Assembly: GCF_014204795.1 (NCBI RefSeq)
Contig: NZ_JACHMB010000001.1
Location: forward strand, 4,216,001 to 4,280,000
DNA: 64,000 nt
Direction: 5' to 3'
Origin: Nonomuraea jabiensis
Lineage (GTDB): Bacteria; Actinomycetota; Actinomycetes; Streptosporangiales; Streptosporangiaceae
Shown: positions 52,422 through 60,846 of the stretch, in pieces
Numbering within the stretch: the stretch's first letter is position 1
Layout: the number at the start of each line of letters is the position of its first letter
Translations under genes and position numbers: made by a program
The notes under the pieces: model-generated
Seen by the model: only the letters and a program-made list of their open reading frames with translations
Told to the model about the DNA's origin: nothing
Databases searched by the model: none

Positions 52422-53702
52422 ATGGACGCGATCGAGGTCATCCGCGCCAAGCGTGACGGTGGCGAGCTGACCACGGCCCAGATCGACTGGGTGATCGACT
52501 CCTACACGCGCGGCGGCGTGGCCGACGAGCAGATGTCCGCGCTGGCCATGGCCATCCTCCTGAACGGCATGAACCGCCGCGAGATCGCCGACTGGACCCA
52601 GGCCATGATCCGCTCGGGCGAGCGCATGGACTGGTCCGCGCTCGACCGGCCCACGGCCGACAAGCACTCGACCGGCGGCGTGGGCGACAAGATCACGCTG
52701 CCGCTGGCGCCCCTGGTGGCGGCGTGCGGGGCGTACGTACCGCAGCTCTCGGGCCGCGGGCTCGGGCACACCGGCGGCACGCTCGACAAGCTCGAGTCGA
52801 TCCCCGGCTGGCGGGCCTCGCTCTCCAACGACGAGATGCTGCAGGTCCTGCGCTCGGCGGGCGCGGTCGTGTGCGCGGCCGGATCGGGCCTGGCGCCCGC
52901 CGACAAGAAGCTGTACGCGCTGCGCGACGTCACCGGCACCGTCGAGTCGATCCCGCTGATCGCCTCGTCGATCATGTCCAAGAAGATCGCCGAGGGCACC
53001 GGCTCGCTCGTCCTCGACGTGAAGGTGGGCTCGGGCGCGTTCATGAAGACCCCCGAGACGGCTCGGGAGCTGGCCGAGACCATGGTGGCCCTGGGGACGG
53101 ACGCCGGGGTGCGCACCGTGGCCCTGCTGACCGCGATGGACCGGCCGCTGGGCCTGGCCGTGGGCAACGCGCTGGAGGTCGCGGAGTCGGTCGAGGTGCT
53201 CGCCGGCGGCGGGCCCGCCGACGTGGTGGAGCTGACGGTACGGCTGGCGCGCGAGATGCTGGAGGCGGCCGGGGTGTCGTCCGGCAAGGACCCCGCCAAG
53301 GCCCTCGCCGACGGGTCGGCCATGGACGCGTGGCGGCGGATGATCGTGGCGCAGGGCGGCGACCCGGACGCCCTGCTTCCCCGGGCGGCGGAGACGCTGA
53401 CCGTGGAGGCGCCCGCGTCAGGGGTGGTGACCCGGCTGGACGCGTACGCCGTGGGCCTGGCCGCCTGGCGCCTGGGCGCCGGACGGGCGCGCAAGGAGGA
53501 CCCGGTGTCGTTCGGGGCCGGGATCACCCTGCACGCCAAGCCCGGGGACCTGGTGCGGGCGGGACAGCCGCTGATGACGCTGCACGCGGACGAGACGGCT
53601 CGGTTCGAGCGCGCTCTGGAGGCGCTGCAGGGCGGCTACGCGGTCGGCTCGGCGGGCGAGGAACACCTGCCCCTGGTCATCGACCGCATCACCGCTCCCT
53701 GA
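52422..53702 (+). CDS. deoA: Thymidine/pyrimidine-nucleoside phosphorylase
   Basis: Cleaves thymidine or deoxyuridine with phosphate to the base and deoxyribose-1-phosphate. The 426-residue protein has the family signature SGRGLGHTGGTLDKLESIPG (substrate loop), the phosphate loop KHSTGGVGDKI and the DVKVGSGAFMK segment. ATG 52422 directly follows the cdd stop. It is the last gene of the transporter operon. The neighbouring MarR gene converges 38 bp after it. Confidence 0.94.
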   Translation: MDAIEVIRAKRDGGELTTAQIDWVIDSYTRGGVADEQMSALAMAILLNGMNRREIADWTQAMIRSGERMDWSALDRPTADKHSTGGVGDKITLPLAPLVAACGAYVPQLSGRGLGHTGGTLDKLESIPGWRASLSNDEMLQVLRSAGAVVCAAGSGLAPADKKLYALRDVTGTVESIPLIASSIMSKKIAEGTGSLVLDVKVGSGAFMKTPETARELAETMVALGTDAGVRTVALLTAMDRPLGLAVGNALEVAESVEVLAGGGPADVVELTVRLAREMLEAAGVSSGKDPAKALADGSAMDAWRRMIVAQGGDPDALLPRAAETLTVEAPASGVVTRLDAYAVGLAAWRLGAGRARKEDPVSFGAGITLHAKPGDLVRAGQPLMTLHADETARFERALEALQGGYAVGSAGEEHLPLVIDRITAP

Positions 53703-53740
53703 CCGGCCCCGCCCCCGGGGCACCTCACCGCGGCCGCGGG

Positions 53741-54127
53741 TCAGCGGGCCAGGGCCGGGGCGTCGGCGAAGATTTCCGAGAGGACGGCGCGCTGGGTGGG
53801 CAGGGCCTCGGCGTGCCGGGCTCGGCCCGCGTCCGTGATGCACACGAACACGCCGCGCCGGTCCGCGTCGCAGACCCCGCGCGAGACGAGCGCGGCCTTC
53901 TCCAGGCGGGCCACCACCCGGGACAGGGCGCTCTGGCTCAGGTGGACCTCGTCGCAGAGCTCCTGGATGCGCAGCTTCCGATCGTGATGGACGATCCGGT
54001 CGAGCACCTCGAACTCGCTGGGCCCCAACCCATGCCGATCCCCCAGCTCGCGCTCCAGGGCGCACATGGCCTTGGCGTGCTTGGCCAGGACGTAATGCCA
54101 GGTGTCGACCACGAACTCCTCGTCCAT
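53741..54127 (-). CDS. MarR-family regulator facing an MFS transporter gene
   Basis: 128 residues. The winged-helix core is IQELCDEVHLSQSALSRVVARLEKAALVSRGVCDADRRGVFVCIT, with the DxRG wing. Three Cys are present, two of them close to the winged helix. It is divergent from a drug-type MFS exporter, and the 87-bp gap carries three evenly spaced operator-like repeats. Very likely represses the pump until a toxic compound binds. Confidence 0.87.
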   Translation of the reverse strand: MDEEFVVDTWHYVLAKHAKAMCALERELGDRHGLGPSEFEVLDRIVHHDRKLRIQELCDEVHLSQSALSRVVARLEKAALVSRGVCDADRRGVFVCITDAGRARHAEALPTQRAVLSEIFADAPALAR

Positions 54128-54157
54128 GTCGCGGAGGTTACCACTTCGCTAAAACTT

Positions 54158-54199
54158 ATGCAACGGCATTAAATGCGTTTGCATTAGATGCATCCGCAT
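54158..54199. promoter_or_regulatory. Three phased operator repeats in the marR-MFS gap
   Basis: ATGC-N4-GCAT occurs three times: 54158-54169, 54173-54184 and 54188-54199. The step is exactly 15 bp each time. All arms are perfect; the spacers are AACG, GTTT and ATCC. The array fills the centre of the divergent promoter and ends 15 bases before the MFS start chosen at 54215. Confidence 0.75.
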
Positions 54200-54214
54200 G
54201 TATTGTTCTGTCCC

Positions 54215-55621
54215 ATGTCCTCTTCCTCATCCCGTTGGGGCGCGCTCGCCGTGCTCTGCGCAGTGATCTTCCTTGACGCCCTTGACGTCTCGATGGTGGG
54301 TGTCGCCCTGCCTGCCATCCAGCACGACCTGGGCCTGAGTACCTCATCTCTGCAGTGGGTGGTCAGCGGCTACGTGCTCGGCTATGGCGGTCTTCTGTTG
54401 CTCGGGGGCAGGACCGCCGACCTGCTCGGGCGGCGCAGGGTGTTCCTGGTCGCTCTGGGTGTCTTCGCCGTGGCGTCGTTGCTCGGTGGCATTGTGGACG
54501 ACGGCGGGTTGCTGATCGCGGCGCGGTTCGTCAAGGGTGTGGCCGCCGCGTTCACCGCCCCCGCGGCCTTGTCGATCATCACGACGACTTTTCCCGAGGG
54601 GCCCGAGCGCAACAGGGCGTTGAGCATCTTCACCGCCTGCGGCGCCAGCGGCTACTCGCTCGGCCTCGTGCTGTCCGGCCTGCTCACCGAGATCGGCTGG
54701 CGCTGGACGCTGCTGATGCCGGTCCCCGTGGCCATCATCGCCCTGCTGATCGCGCCGCGGGTGCTGCGCGGCCGTGACGAGCGGGCCGAAGGCGGTCACG
54801 ACCTGATCGGCGCCGTGCTGATCACCGCGTCCATGCTGCTGCTGGTGTTCACGGTCGTGCAGGCGCCCGAGGCCGGCTGGGCCTCGCTGCAGACCATCGG
54901 CTCGCTGGTGGCGGTGGCCGTGCTGCTCGGCCTGTTCGTCTTCACCGAGCGGCGCATGCGGCACCCGCTGGTCCGCCTCGGCATCCTGCGCTCCGGCCAC
55001 ATCGTCCGCGCCAACCTGGGGCTGCTCATCCTCATGGGCTCGTACGTGGCCTTCCAGTTCGTGGCGATGCAGTACTTCCAGAACCTCCTCGGCTGGTCGG
55101 CCCTGGGCACCGCCCTGGCGTTCCTGCCCGCCGGCCTGCTGGTCGCCCTCACCTCGACCAAGATGGGCGACTTCGCCGACAGGTTCGGCACCGGCAAGCT
55201 GATCGTCATCGGCTCCGCCGCGCTGGCCGGCGGGTACGCGATGTTCCTCGGCATCGACCGCACCCCCAGCCTGGGCGGCATGGTGATCCCGGGCATGCTC
55301 CTGATGGGCATCGCGTTCGCGCTGTCGTTCCCCTCGCTGAACATCCAGGCCACCACCGGCGTGGACGACGACGAGCAGGGGCTGGCCTCCGGGCTGCTCA
55401 ACACCTCCGGCCAGGTGGGCGGCGCGATCGTGCTGGCCGTGGTCACCGCCGTGCTCACCTCGGGCGGCGGCGAGACGCTCTCGATCGGCTCGCTGCGCTC
55501 GGCGATCGTGGTCTCGCTGGTGCTGGCCCTGGTCGGGCTGGCGATCTCGGCGACCGGGCTGCGCGCCCGCAAGGCCCAGGCCGTCGAGAGCGAGAGCGTC
55601 AAGGTCTACGAGACCGTCTGA
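54215..55621 (+). CDS. MFS exporter, DHA2 (EmrB/QacA-like) family
   Basis: 468 residues from ATG 54215 (an in-frame ATG at 54188 lies inside an operator repeat and is less likely). About fourteen spans. The first helix LAVLCAVIFLDALDVSMVGVALPAI contains the LDxSMVxVALP motif typical of 14-span drug exporters, and GGRTADLLGRRRVFL is the loop 2-3 signature. The likely role is proton-driven export of a hydrophobic drug. It is regulated by the divergent MarR protein. A terminator follows 17 bp after the stop. Confidence 0.9.
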   Translation: MSSSSSRWGALAVLCAVIFLDALDVSMVGVALPAIQHDLGLSTSSLQWVVSGYVLGYGGLLLLGGRTADLLGRRRVFLVALGVFAVASLLGGIVDDGGLLIAARFVKGVAAAFTAPAALSIITTTFPEGPERNRALSIFTACGASGYSLGLVLSGLLTEIGWRWTLLMPVPVAIIALLIAPRVLRGRDERAEGGHDLIGAVLITASMLLLVFTVVQAPEAGWASLQTIGSLVAVAVLLGLFVFTERRMRHPLVRLGILRSGHIVRANLGLLILMGSYVAFQFVAMQYFQNLLGWSALGTALAFLPAGLLVALTSTKMGDFADRFGTGKLIVIGSAALAGGYAMFLGIDRTPSLGGMVIPGMLLMGIAFALSFPSLNIQATTGVDDDEQGLASGLLNTSGQVGGAIVLAVVTAVLTSGGGETLSIGSLRSAIVVSLVLALVGLAISATGLRARKAQAVESESVKVYETV

Positions 55622-55638
55622 CCAGCGGCGTTGTCACC

Positions 55639-55664
55639 AAGGGCCCCGTTTCGGCGGGGCCCTT
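55639..55664. terminator. Terminator after the MFS gene
   Basis: AAGGGCCCCG-TTTCGG-CGGGGCCCTT is a perfect 10-bp stem followed by TCTCGTC. It lies between convergent genes and probably serves both. Confidence 0.8.
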
Positions 55665-55669
55665 TCTCG

Positions 55670-57394
55670 TCATTTCAGCGCGCCGAGCGGGGAGTCGTAG
55701 CCGATCCACTCCTCGCCCCCGTAGTCGGCGCTCTTTCCCGACCGGACGTCGACCCTGGTCAGGTAGGCGTCCTCGTCGTCCTCGTCGGGCTGGCGTACGA
55801 GGACCTCGTCGGCGCTGAGCCAGCGCTCGACCGCGATCACCCCGTAGTCGTCGAGCGCCGTGCGGGAGCCGAAGACGCGGCCGGTGCGGGCGTTCATGGT
55901 GACGAGCCGCTCGTCGGCCGACACCAGGGCCAGCGTGCGGCCGTCCGGGGATAGCGCGGCGCCGTACTCGAGGAGGCCGGGATCGACGCGGTAGCCGCCC
56001 GCGCGGCCCCTGGCGCCCTGGAGCGTGAGGGTCGCGACCGAGGCGTGGCCCGGCACGTCGTTCACGTCCACCTCGTCGCTGACCACCCGCGTGCCGTCGT
56101 TTCCCACGGCCAGGATCTTGATCTTGGTTCCTCTGACGTGCCGGGTCGCGCCGGTCTCGAAGTCGAGCATCGCGCCGTCGGCGGCGCCGAAGTCGAGGGC
56201 GAAGTAGCGGCCGTTGGGCGAGGAGGTGATGTGCGGGGGCGTTTCCTCGTGCTCGATGTCGATCTTCTTGACGACGCCGGTCGGCAGGTCATGGACGACG
56301 TACGAGCCGTCGCGGTGCCGGTAGGCCAGGCGGTGGCCGTCCTGGCTGATGGCGAGGGGCAGGGCGATGAGCGTCTCCTCGTCGTAGCCGGCCCGCGCGG
56401 CGGGCAGCCGCCACTCCTTGCCCGACAGGGTCGTCAGCCGCCACTGGCCGCAGGGTCGCGGGTCGCTGGAGTTGGAGGAGGCGCCCTCGCAGTAGTCCGT
56501 GTACGCGTACCGGATGGGGTCGCCCAGCTTGTCCGGCATCGCCATGGGGACCTCGTCAGAGGGCGTGAGGGCGGTGCCGCTGTCACCGGTCGCCTTCTCC
56601 AGGTTGCCTGCCAGGTTGCTCACCGCGATCACGACCAGGGCCGCGAACGCGCCGACGGCCCCTGCCGACACGGTCGCCCACAGGGTGACGCGGGTCCTGC
56701 GCCGCCTGCCGATGCGGGTCAGGACCGGCTCGGAGAGGTTGAGGTGCGGCATGCCGAGCGCGATCCGGACCAGGACGGCGCGCAGGCCGGGGTCGTCGGT
56801 GTCCGGCCCCTGGGCCGGGACTGTCCACGGGGTGGGCTCCGGCTCTTGAGCGGTGCCCGGCGGAACCTCCGGGGCAACCCACGGCGCCTGGTCCACCGCC
56901 TCCTGCGTGCCACCCTCCGGCTCCGAGGGGGCGTCGCCCTCCGGCTCCGGGGACGGGACGTCGCCTGGCTCCGGCGTTTCGTCGCGCGTGAAGAGCTCGG
57001 GGTGCGCGGCCCGGAGGAGGGTGAGGGCCTGGTGCGTCTCCTCCTCCAGGGCGGCGGTCCACAGGCCCGTCACCATGGCCACCTGCTCCGGCGGCAGCGC
57101 GTCGTGGTAGCGCGCCACGAGCACGGCTCGCGCCGTGGGCGGCAGCGTGGCCAGCGCGTGCTCCTCGGGCGCGGGCGGCGGCGCGGCGGCCAGGAACTGC
57201 GCGTACAGCTCCCGCAGCGCCGCCACGGCCGGCTGGCCCCAGCGGATGGTGGACCAGCGGCGGCACGCCGTGACCAGCGCCTCGACCGCCAGCTCGCGGG
57301 CCCGGTCCGCGTCACCCGTCAGCAGGTACGCGGTCCGCGCGAACGACGGCGAGTAGTTGGCCAGAAAGATCGATAAATCGCCAGACTGTTTCAC
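55670..57394 (-). CDS. ECF-sigma-like domain fused by a membrane span to an outside propeller
   Basis: 574 residues from GTG 57394, with AGGAG 9 nt ahead. Residues about 8-40 (LSIFLANYSPSFARTAYLLTG, DRARELAVEALVTACRRW) look like sigma region 2 of SigE-type ECF factors, and about 75-125 (LATLPPTARAVLVARYHDAL ... ETHQALTLLR) like region 4; the stretch normally holding region 2.4 is short. An acidic Pro/Glu linker, one span (LWATVSAGAVGAFAALVVIAV) and a propeller-like outside domain of about 270 residues follow. The motif DPIRYAYTDYCEG ... CGQW matches the propeller protein at 16980-18044. Function unknown; a transmembrane signal converter is my inference. Confidence 0.68.
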   Translation of the reverse strand: MKQSGDLSIFLANYSPSFARTAYLLTGDADRARELAVEALVTACRRWSTIRWGQPAVAALRELYAQFLAAAPPPAPEEHALATLPPTARAVLVARYHDALPPEQVAMVTGLWTAALEEETHQALTLLRAAHPELFTRDETPEPGDVPSPEPEGDAPSEPEGGTQEAVDQAPWVAPEVPPGTAQEPEPTPWTVPAQGPDTDDPGLRAVLVRIALGMPHLNLSEPVLTRIGRRRRTRVTLWATVSAGAVGAFAALVVIAVSNLAGNLEKATGDSGTALTPSDEVPMAMPDKLGDPIRYAYTDYCEGASSNSSDPRPCGQWRLTTLSGKEWRLPAARAGYDEETLIALPLAISQDGHRLAYRHRDGSYVVHDLPTGVVKKIDIEHEETPPHITSSPNGRYFALDFGAADGAMLDFETGATRHVRGTKIKILAVGNDGTRVVSDEVDVNDVPGHASVATLTLQGARGRAGGYRVDPGLLEYGAALSPDGRTLALVSADERLVTMNARTGRVFGSRTALDDYGVIAVERWLSADEVLVRQPDEDDEDAYLTRVDVRSGKSADYGGEEWIGYDSPLGALK

Positions 57395-57483
57395 GTATAT
57401 AACTCCTCGTGGGGTGATCAGGGTACTCGTCAGGGCGGCAAGCCCGATCGCATGCGCGACCGCAGGCCGGGCATCTTGGAGGT

Positions 57484-58059
57484 ATGCGCCCGTCATCCCC
57501 GCGAGCGGGCTCCCGGGCTCTCGCCTCGCTCGCCTGCCTGGCCCTGCTCACCGCCTGCGGCCAGGCCGTCCAGACCGCCCTGCCGGAGCAGCCCGCCGCC
57601 ACCCGCACGGACCGGCCGGAGCCCGGCACGCCGACGAGCACGGCCGAGGTGGACGTCCAGCGCGACGGGATCGAGCCCGCCGTCGTCACGGGTGTCCGGT
57701 TCGCCGGTCACGACACGTACGACCGCCTGGTCATCGACCTCAAGGGCAAGGTGCCCGGCTACAGCGTCGAGTGGGTGGACGAGTTCGTCGAGGACGGCTC
57801 CGGCAAGCCCATGGACGTGAGCGGCGGCGCGTACCTGCAAATCACGCTCTTCCCGGCGAACGCCCACGACGCGAAGGGCAAGCCCACCTGGAAGGGCGGC
57901 CCCGTGTTCACCACCGGCCTGCTCAACGTCACCGACGTCGTCAGGACCGGCGACTTCGAGGGCCGCGTCGGCATCGGCCTGGTGCTGGCCAGGAAAGCCG
58001 CGTTCCAGGTCAAGGAGCAGGGCGGTCCCAGCCGCCTGATCATCGACGTGGCACACTGA
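57484..58059 (+). CDS. Lipoprotein with an AMIN-like domain
   Basis: 191 residues. The signal RALASLACLALLTAC ends in a lipobox (LTAC|G). A Thr/Pro linker (about 27-55) leads to a beta-rich domain (VVTGVRFAGHDTYDRLVIDL ... PSRLIIDVAH) that resembles the AMIN-like domain found in actinobacterial wall proteins. AMIN domains bind peptidoglycan or localise enzymes; here no enzyme is attached. It is divergent from the sigma-like/propeller gene and one base upstream of the cupin gene. Confidence 0.75.
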   Translation: MRPSSPRAGSRALASLACLALLTACGQAVQTALPEQPAATRTDRPEPGTPTSTAEVDVQRDGIEPAVVTGVRFAGHDTYDRLVIDLKGKVPGYSVEWVDEFVEDGSGKPMDVSGGAYLQITLFPANAHDAKGKPTWKGGPVFTTGLLNVTDVVRTGDFEGRVGIGLVLARKAAFQVKEQGGPSRLIIDVAH

Positions 58060-58060
58060 C

Positions 58061-58414
58061 GTGGTGGTGAGAAAGATCGAGGGCCCGGCCCGCATACCCG
58101 TACCCGGCGGCAAGCTCATCGACGAGCACATCGGCCGCGTCAGCAGCGGCGACGACGGGATCTCCATAGCGCACATGACCGCCCCGCCCGGCTGGGAGGA
58201 GCCGCCTCAGCGGCCGCAGTTCACCGAGTACACGGTGGTGCTGCGCGGCATGGTGATGGTGGAGCATGCCGAGGGCACGACGGAGGTCGCGGCCGGGCAG
58301 TCGGTGGTGACCTCGCCGGGGGAGAAGGTCCGTTACAGCGCGGGTCCCGAGGGAGCCGAGTACATCGCGGTGTGCCTGCCGGCCTTCTCGGCGGAGAGCG
58401 CAGGGCGTGACTGA
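58061..58414 (+). CDS. Small cupin-domain protein
   Basis: 117 residues from GTG 58061, a single conserved beta-barrel of the cupin_2 type (FTEYTVVLRGMVMVEHAEGTTEVAAGQSVVTSPGEKVRYSA). Of the usual metal-binding residues, the His before the barrel core is not obvious, so metal binding is uncertain. The function is unknown. It is one base after the lipoprotein gene and 32 bp before adenosine deaminase, suggesting one transcript. Confidence 0.75.
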   Translation: MVVRKIEGPARIPVPGGKLIDEHIGRVSSGDDGISIAHMTAPPGWEEPPQRPQFTEYTVVLRGMVMVEHAEGTTEVAAGQSVVTSPGEKVRYSAGPEGAEYIAVCLPAFSAESAGRD

Positions 58415-58446
58415 GCCGTAGGCGGAGGACGCCCTATCATGGCCAG

Positions 58447-59520
58447 ATGAGTCCCACGCTTGACGAGATCCGGCGGGCTCCCAAGGTGCTGCTCCACGAT
58501 CACCTCGACGGCGGGCTCCGCGCCGAGACGATCGTCGAGCTGGCCAGGGAGACCGGCTACGATCGGCTGCCCACTGACGATCCCGACCGCCTGCGCCACT
58601 GGTTCGAGGAGGCGGCCGACTCCGGCTCGCTCGAGCGCTACCTGGAGACGTTCGACCACACCGTGGGGGTCATGCAGACGCGCGAGTCGCTCGTCCGCGT
58701 GGCCGCCGAGTGCGCTCAGGACCTCGCGGACGACGGCGTGGTCTACGCCGAGGTGCGCTACGCGCCCGAGCAGCACACCACCCGCGGGCTGAGCCTCGAC
58801 CAGGTGGTCGAGGCGGTGCTCGAAGGGTTCAGGCAGGGCTCGGAGGGGCGCGGCATCCGGGTCGGCACGCTCCTGACGGCCATGCGGCACCAGGCACGGT
58901 CCATGGAGATCGCCGAGCTGGCCGTGCGCTATCGCGACGTGGGCGTGGTGGGCTTCGACATCGCCGGGGCCGAGGCGGGCTACCCGCCCACGCGGCATCT
59001 CGACGCGTTCGAATACCTCCAGCGGGAGAACGCCCACTTCACCATCCACGCGGGCGAGGCGTTCGGGCTGCCGTCGATCTGGCAGGCGATCCAGTGGTGC
59101 GGCGCCGACCGGCTCGGCCACGGCGTACGGATCATCGACGACATCTCCGTGTCCGACGACGGCTCCGCCAAGCTGGGACGGCTGGCCGCGTACGTGCGTG
59201 ACAAGCGCATCCCGCTGGAGATGTGCCCCACCTCCAACCTGCAGACCGGTGCCGCCCCGTCGATCGCCCAGCACCCCATCGGGCTGCTGCGGCGGCTGCA
59301 CTTCAGGGTCACCGTCAACACCGACAACCGGCTGATGAGCTCGACGAGCGTGTCGCAGGAGTTCGCCAAGCTGGTGGAGGCGTTCGGCTACGGCTGGGAC
59401 GACCTGCAGTGGTTCACGGTCAACGCGATGAAGTCGGCGTTCCTGCCGTTCGACGAGCGGCTGGCGCTGATCAACGGCGTGATCAAGCCGGGGTTCGCGC
59501 AGCTCAAGTGGCAGCCGTGA
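58447..59520 (+). CDS. add: Adenosine deaminase
   Basis: Hydrolyses adenosine or deoxyadenosine to inosine in purine salvage. The 357-residue barrel has the metal motif LHDHLDGG (the actinomycete form of HxHxDG), the catalytic Glu in IHAGEAFG, a His in RLGHGVRI, the CPTSNLQTG block and the metal Asp in NTDNRLMSS. ATG 58447 is used. It complements the nucleoside importer operon 5 kb upstream. Its stop overlaps the next gene (GTGA). Confidence 0.94.
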   Translation: MSPTLDEIRRAPKVLLHDHLDGGLRAETIVELARETGYDRLPTDDPDRLRHWFEEAADSGSLERYLETFDHTVGVMQTRESLVRVAAECAQDLADDGVVYAEVRYAPEQHTTRGLSLDQVVEAVLEGFRQGSEGRGIRVGTLLTAMRHQARSMEIAELAVRYRDVGVVGFDIAGAEAGYPPTRHLDAFEYLQRENAHFTIHAGEAFGLPSIWQAIQWCGADRLGHGVRIIDDISVSDDGSAKLGRLAAYVRDKRIPLEMCPTSNLQTGAAPSIAQHPIGLLRRLHFRVTVNTDNRLMSSTSVSQEFAKLVEAFGYGWDDLQWFTVNAMKSAFLPFDERLALINGVIKPGFAQLKWQP

Positions 59521-60128
59521 AACAGACCTACCGGTCCAAGACCGCGTTCGTGCTCGCCTGGGTCTGGCTGGCCTTCGTCGCGTTCAACGTCTGGGACCTG
59601 ATCGCTCACTACACCGGCAAGTCGTCGCTGGTGGCGCTGGCCGTGCTCGGCGCGCTGACCGCGCTGGTCTACGTGATCGCGATGCGCCCCGCCACCGTGT
59701 TCACGGAGGCGGGGCTGATCGGGCGCAACCCGCTGCGCACGACGTTCCTGCCGTGGGCCTCGATCGAGGACGTGACGGTGTCCCACTCGATCAACGTCGA
59801 GTACGGCGACGAGCGGGTGCTGCGGCTGTGGACGCCGATGAGCAGCGCGCGGGAGCGGGCCAAGGCGCAGCGGCGCGGAGCCCCCAGGCAGCAGCGGGGG
59901 CGTTTCAGCACCGAGCCCACGCTGTCGAAGGCCGAGCAGGCGGCGGTGGAGGCGTTCGCGGGCAAGACGCACGCCGACTGGGTGGGCGACCAGATCCGCG
60001 ACCGCGCCGAGTCGGCCAGGCGCCGCGAGGAGGAGGCGGCGCCGGCCCGGGTGACGTGGTCCTACGACTCCATCGCGGTGCTGGTGGCGGCCGTGGTCCT
60101 GCTGGTCGCGGCGATCGTCATCGCCTAG
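59517..60128 (+). CDS. Membrane protein with PH-like domain, unknown role
   Basis: 203 residues. Two N-terminal spans (FVLAWVWLAFVAFNVWDLI, LVALAVLGALTALVYVIAM) are followed by a bacterial PH-like segment (RPATVFTEAGLIGRNPLRTTFLPWASIEDVTV) with a long charged loop. A C-terminal span (IAVLVAAVVLLVAAIVIA) ends the protein. GTG 59517 overlaps the add stop, giving coupling. This gene pair recurs in actinomycetes, but its function is not known. It converges with the enoyl-CoA hydratase gene, overlapping by 11 bp. Confidence 0.75.
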   Translation: MKQTYRSKTAFVLAWVWLAFVAFNVWDLIAHYTGKSSLVALAVLGALTALVYVIAMRPATVFTEAGLIGRNPLRTTFLPWASIEDVTVSHSINVEYGDERVLRLWTPMSSARERAKAQRRGAPRQQRGRFSTEPTLSKAEQAAVEAFAGKTHADWVGDQIRDRAESARRREEEAAPARVTWSYDSIAVLVAAVVLLVAAIVIA

Positions 60129-60846
60129 CCCGGTTGACGAAGCGGGACATGCCCTCCTGGGCGATGCCCGACTTCTCGACCTGCTCGGCGGCCTCCGTCT
60201 CCCTCGCGAAGGCACGCTCGACCTCGTCCATGGGCGGCCGCAGGAGCGCCAGGTGGACCGCCGTGGCCGTGCCCGGCCGGGTCCAGTGGCGTATACGGTC
60301 GATCGCCGCGTCCAGCAGCCGCTCCGGGGGGACGATCTCGTCCAGCAGGCCCGTGGCCAGGGCCTGCTCGGCGGTCATCCGGGTCGAGTCGAGCACCAGC
60401 TTCAGCGCCTTTGCGCCCACCAGGCGGGGGAGCAGGTAACTGGCGGCGTTCGAGACGGACAGGCCGATGTGGTTCTCCGGCAGGAAGTACTCGGTCGCCG
60501 GGGTGCCGATGCGGGTGTCGAAGCAGAGCGTCCACTCGGCGGCCCCGCCCACGGCCAGGCCGTTGACCGCCGCCACGACCGGGACCCGCGTCTCCAGCAC
60601 CGCCCTGGTCATGTCGTGGAACAGCTCCACCTCCTCGACCAGCGACTTGCCGGCGGCCTCGTGGATGTCCTCCCCGGCCGAGAACGCCCGGCCGGTGCCG
60701 GTGACGACGACGCCCCTGACGTCCTCGCCGCACGCCCGGATCGCGCTTGCGAGGTCGCGGCGCATGCCCGCGGTGAGGGCGTTGAGCTTCTCGGGGCGCG
60801 CGAGCGTGACGATCGCCACCTCGTCACGTTCGGTCACTTCGATCAT
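60118..60846 (-). CDS. Enoyl-CoA hydratase/isomerase (crotonase family)
   Basis: 242 residues. The crotonase fold is clear: VAIVTLARPEKLNALT at the start, the first oxyanion-hole segment GTGRAFSAGEDIHE and the second VNGLAVGGAAEWTLCFD. The exact reaction (hydration, isomerisation or ring-opening) cannot be decided because the acid residues vary in this family. ATG 60846 overlaps the stop of the acyl-CoA ligase gene (ATGA), so the two are coupled and probably act on the same acyl-CoA. Confidence 0.87.
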   Translation of the reverse strand: MIEVTERDEVAIVTLARPEKLNALTAGMRRDLASAIRACGEDVRGVVVTGTGRAFSAGEDIHEAAGKSLVEEVELFHDMTRAVLETRVPVVAAVNGLAVGGAAEWTLCFDTRIGTPATEYFLPENHIGLSVSNAASYLLPRLVGAKALKLVLDSTRMTAEQALATGLLDEIVPPERLLDAAIDRIRHWTRPGTATAVHLALLRPPMDEVERAFARETEAAEQVEKSGIAQEGMSRFVNRARR

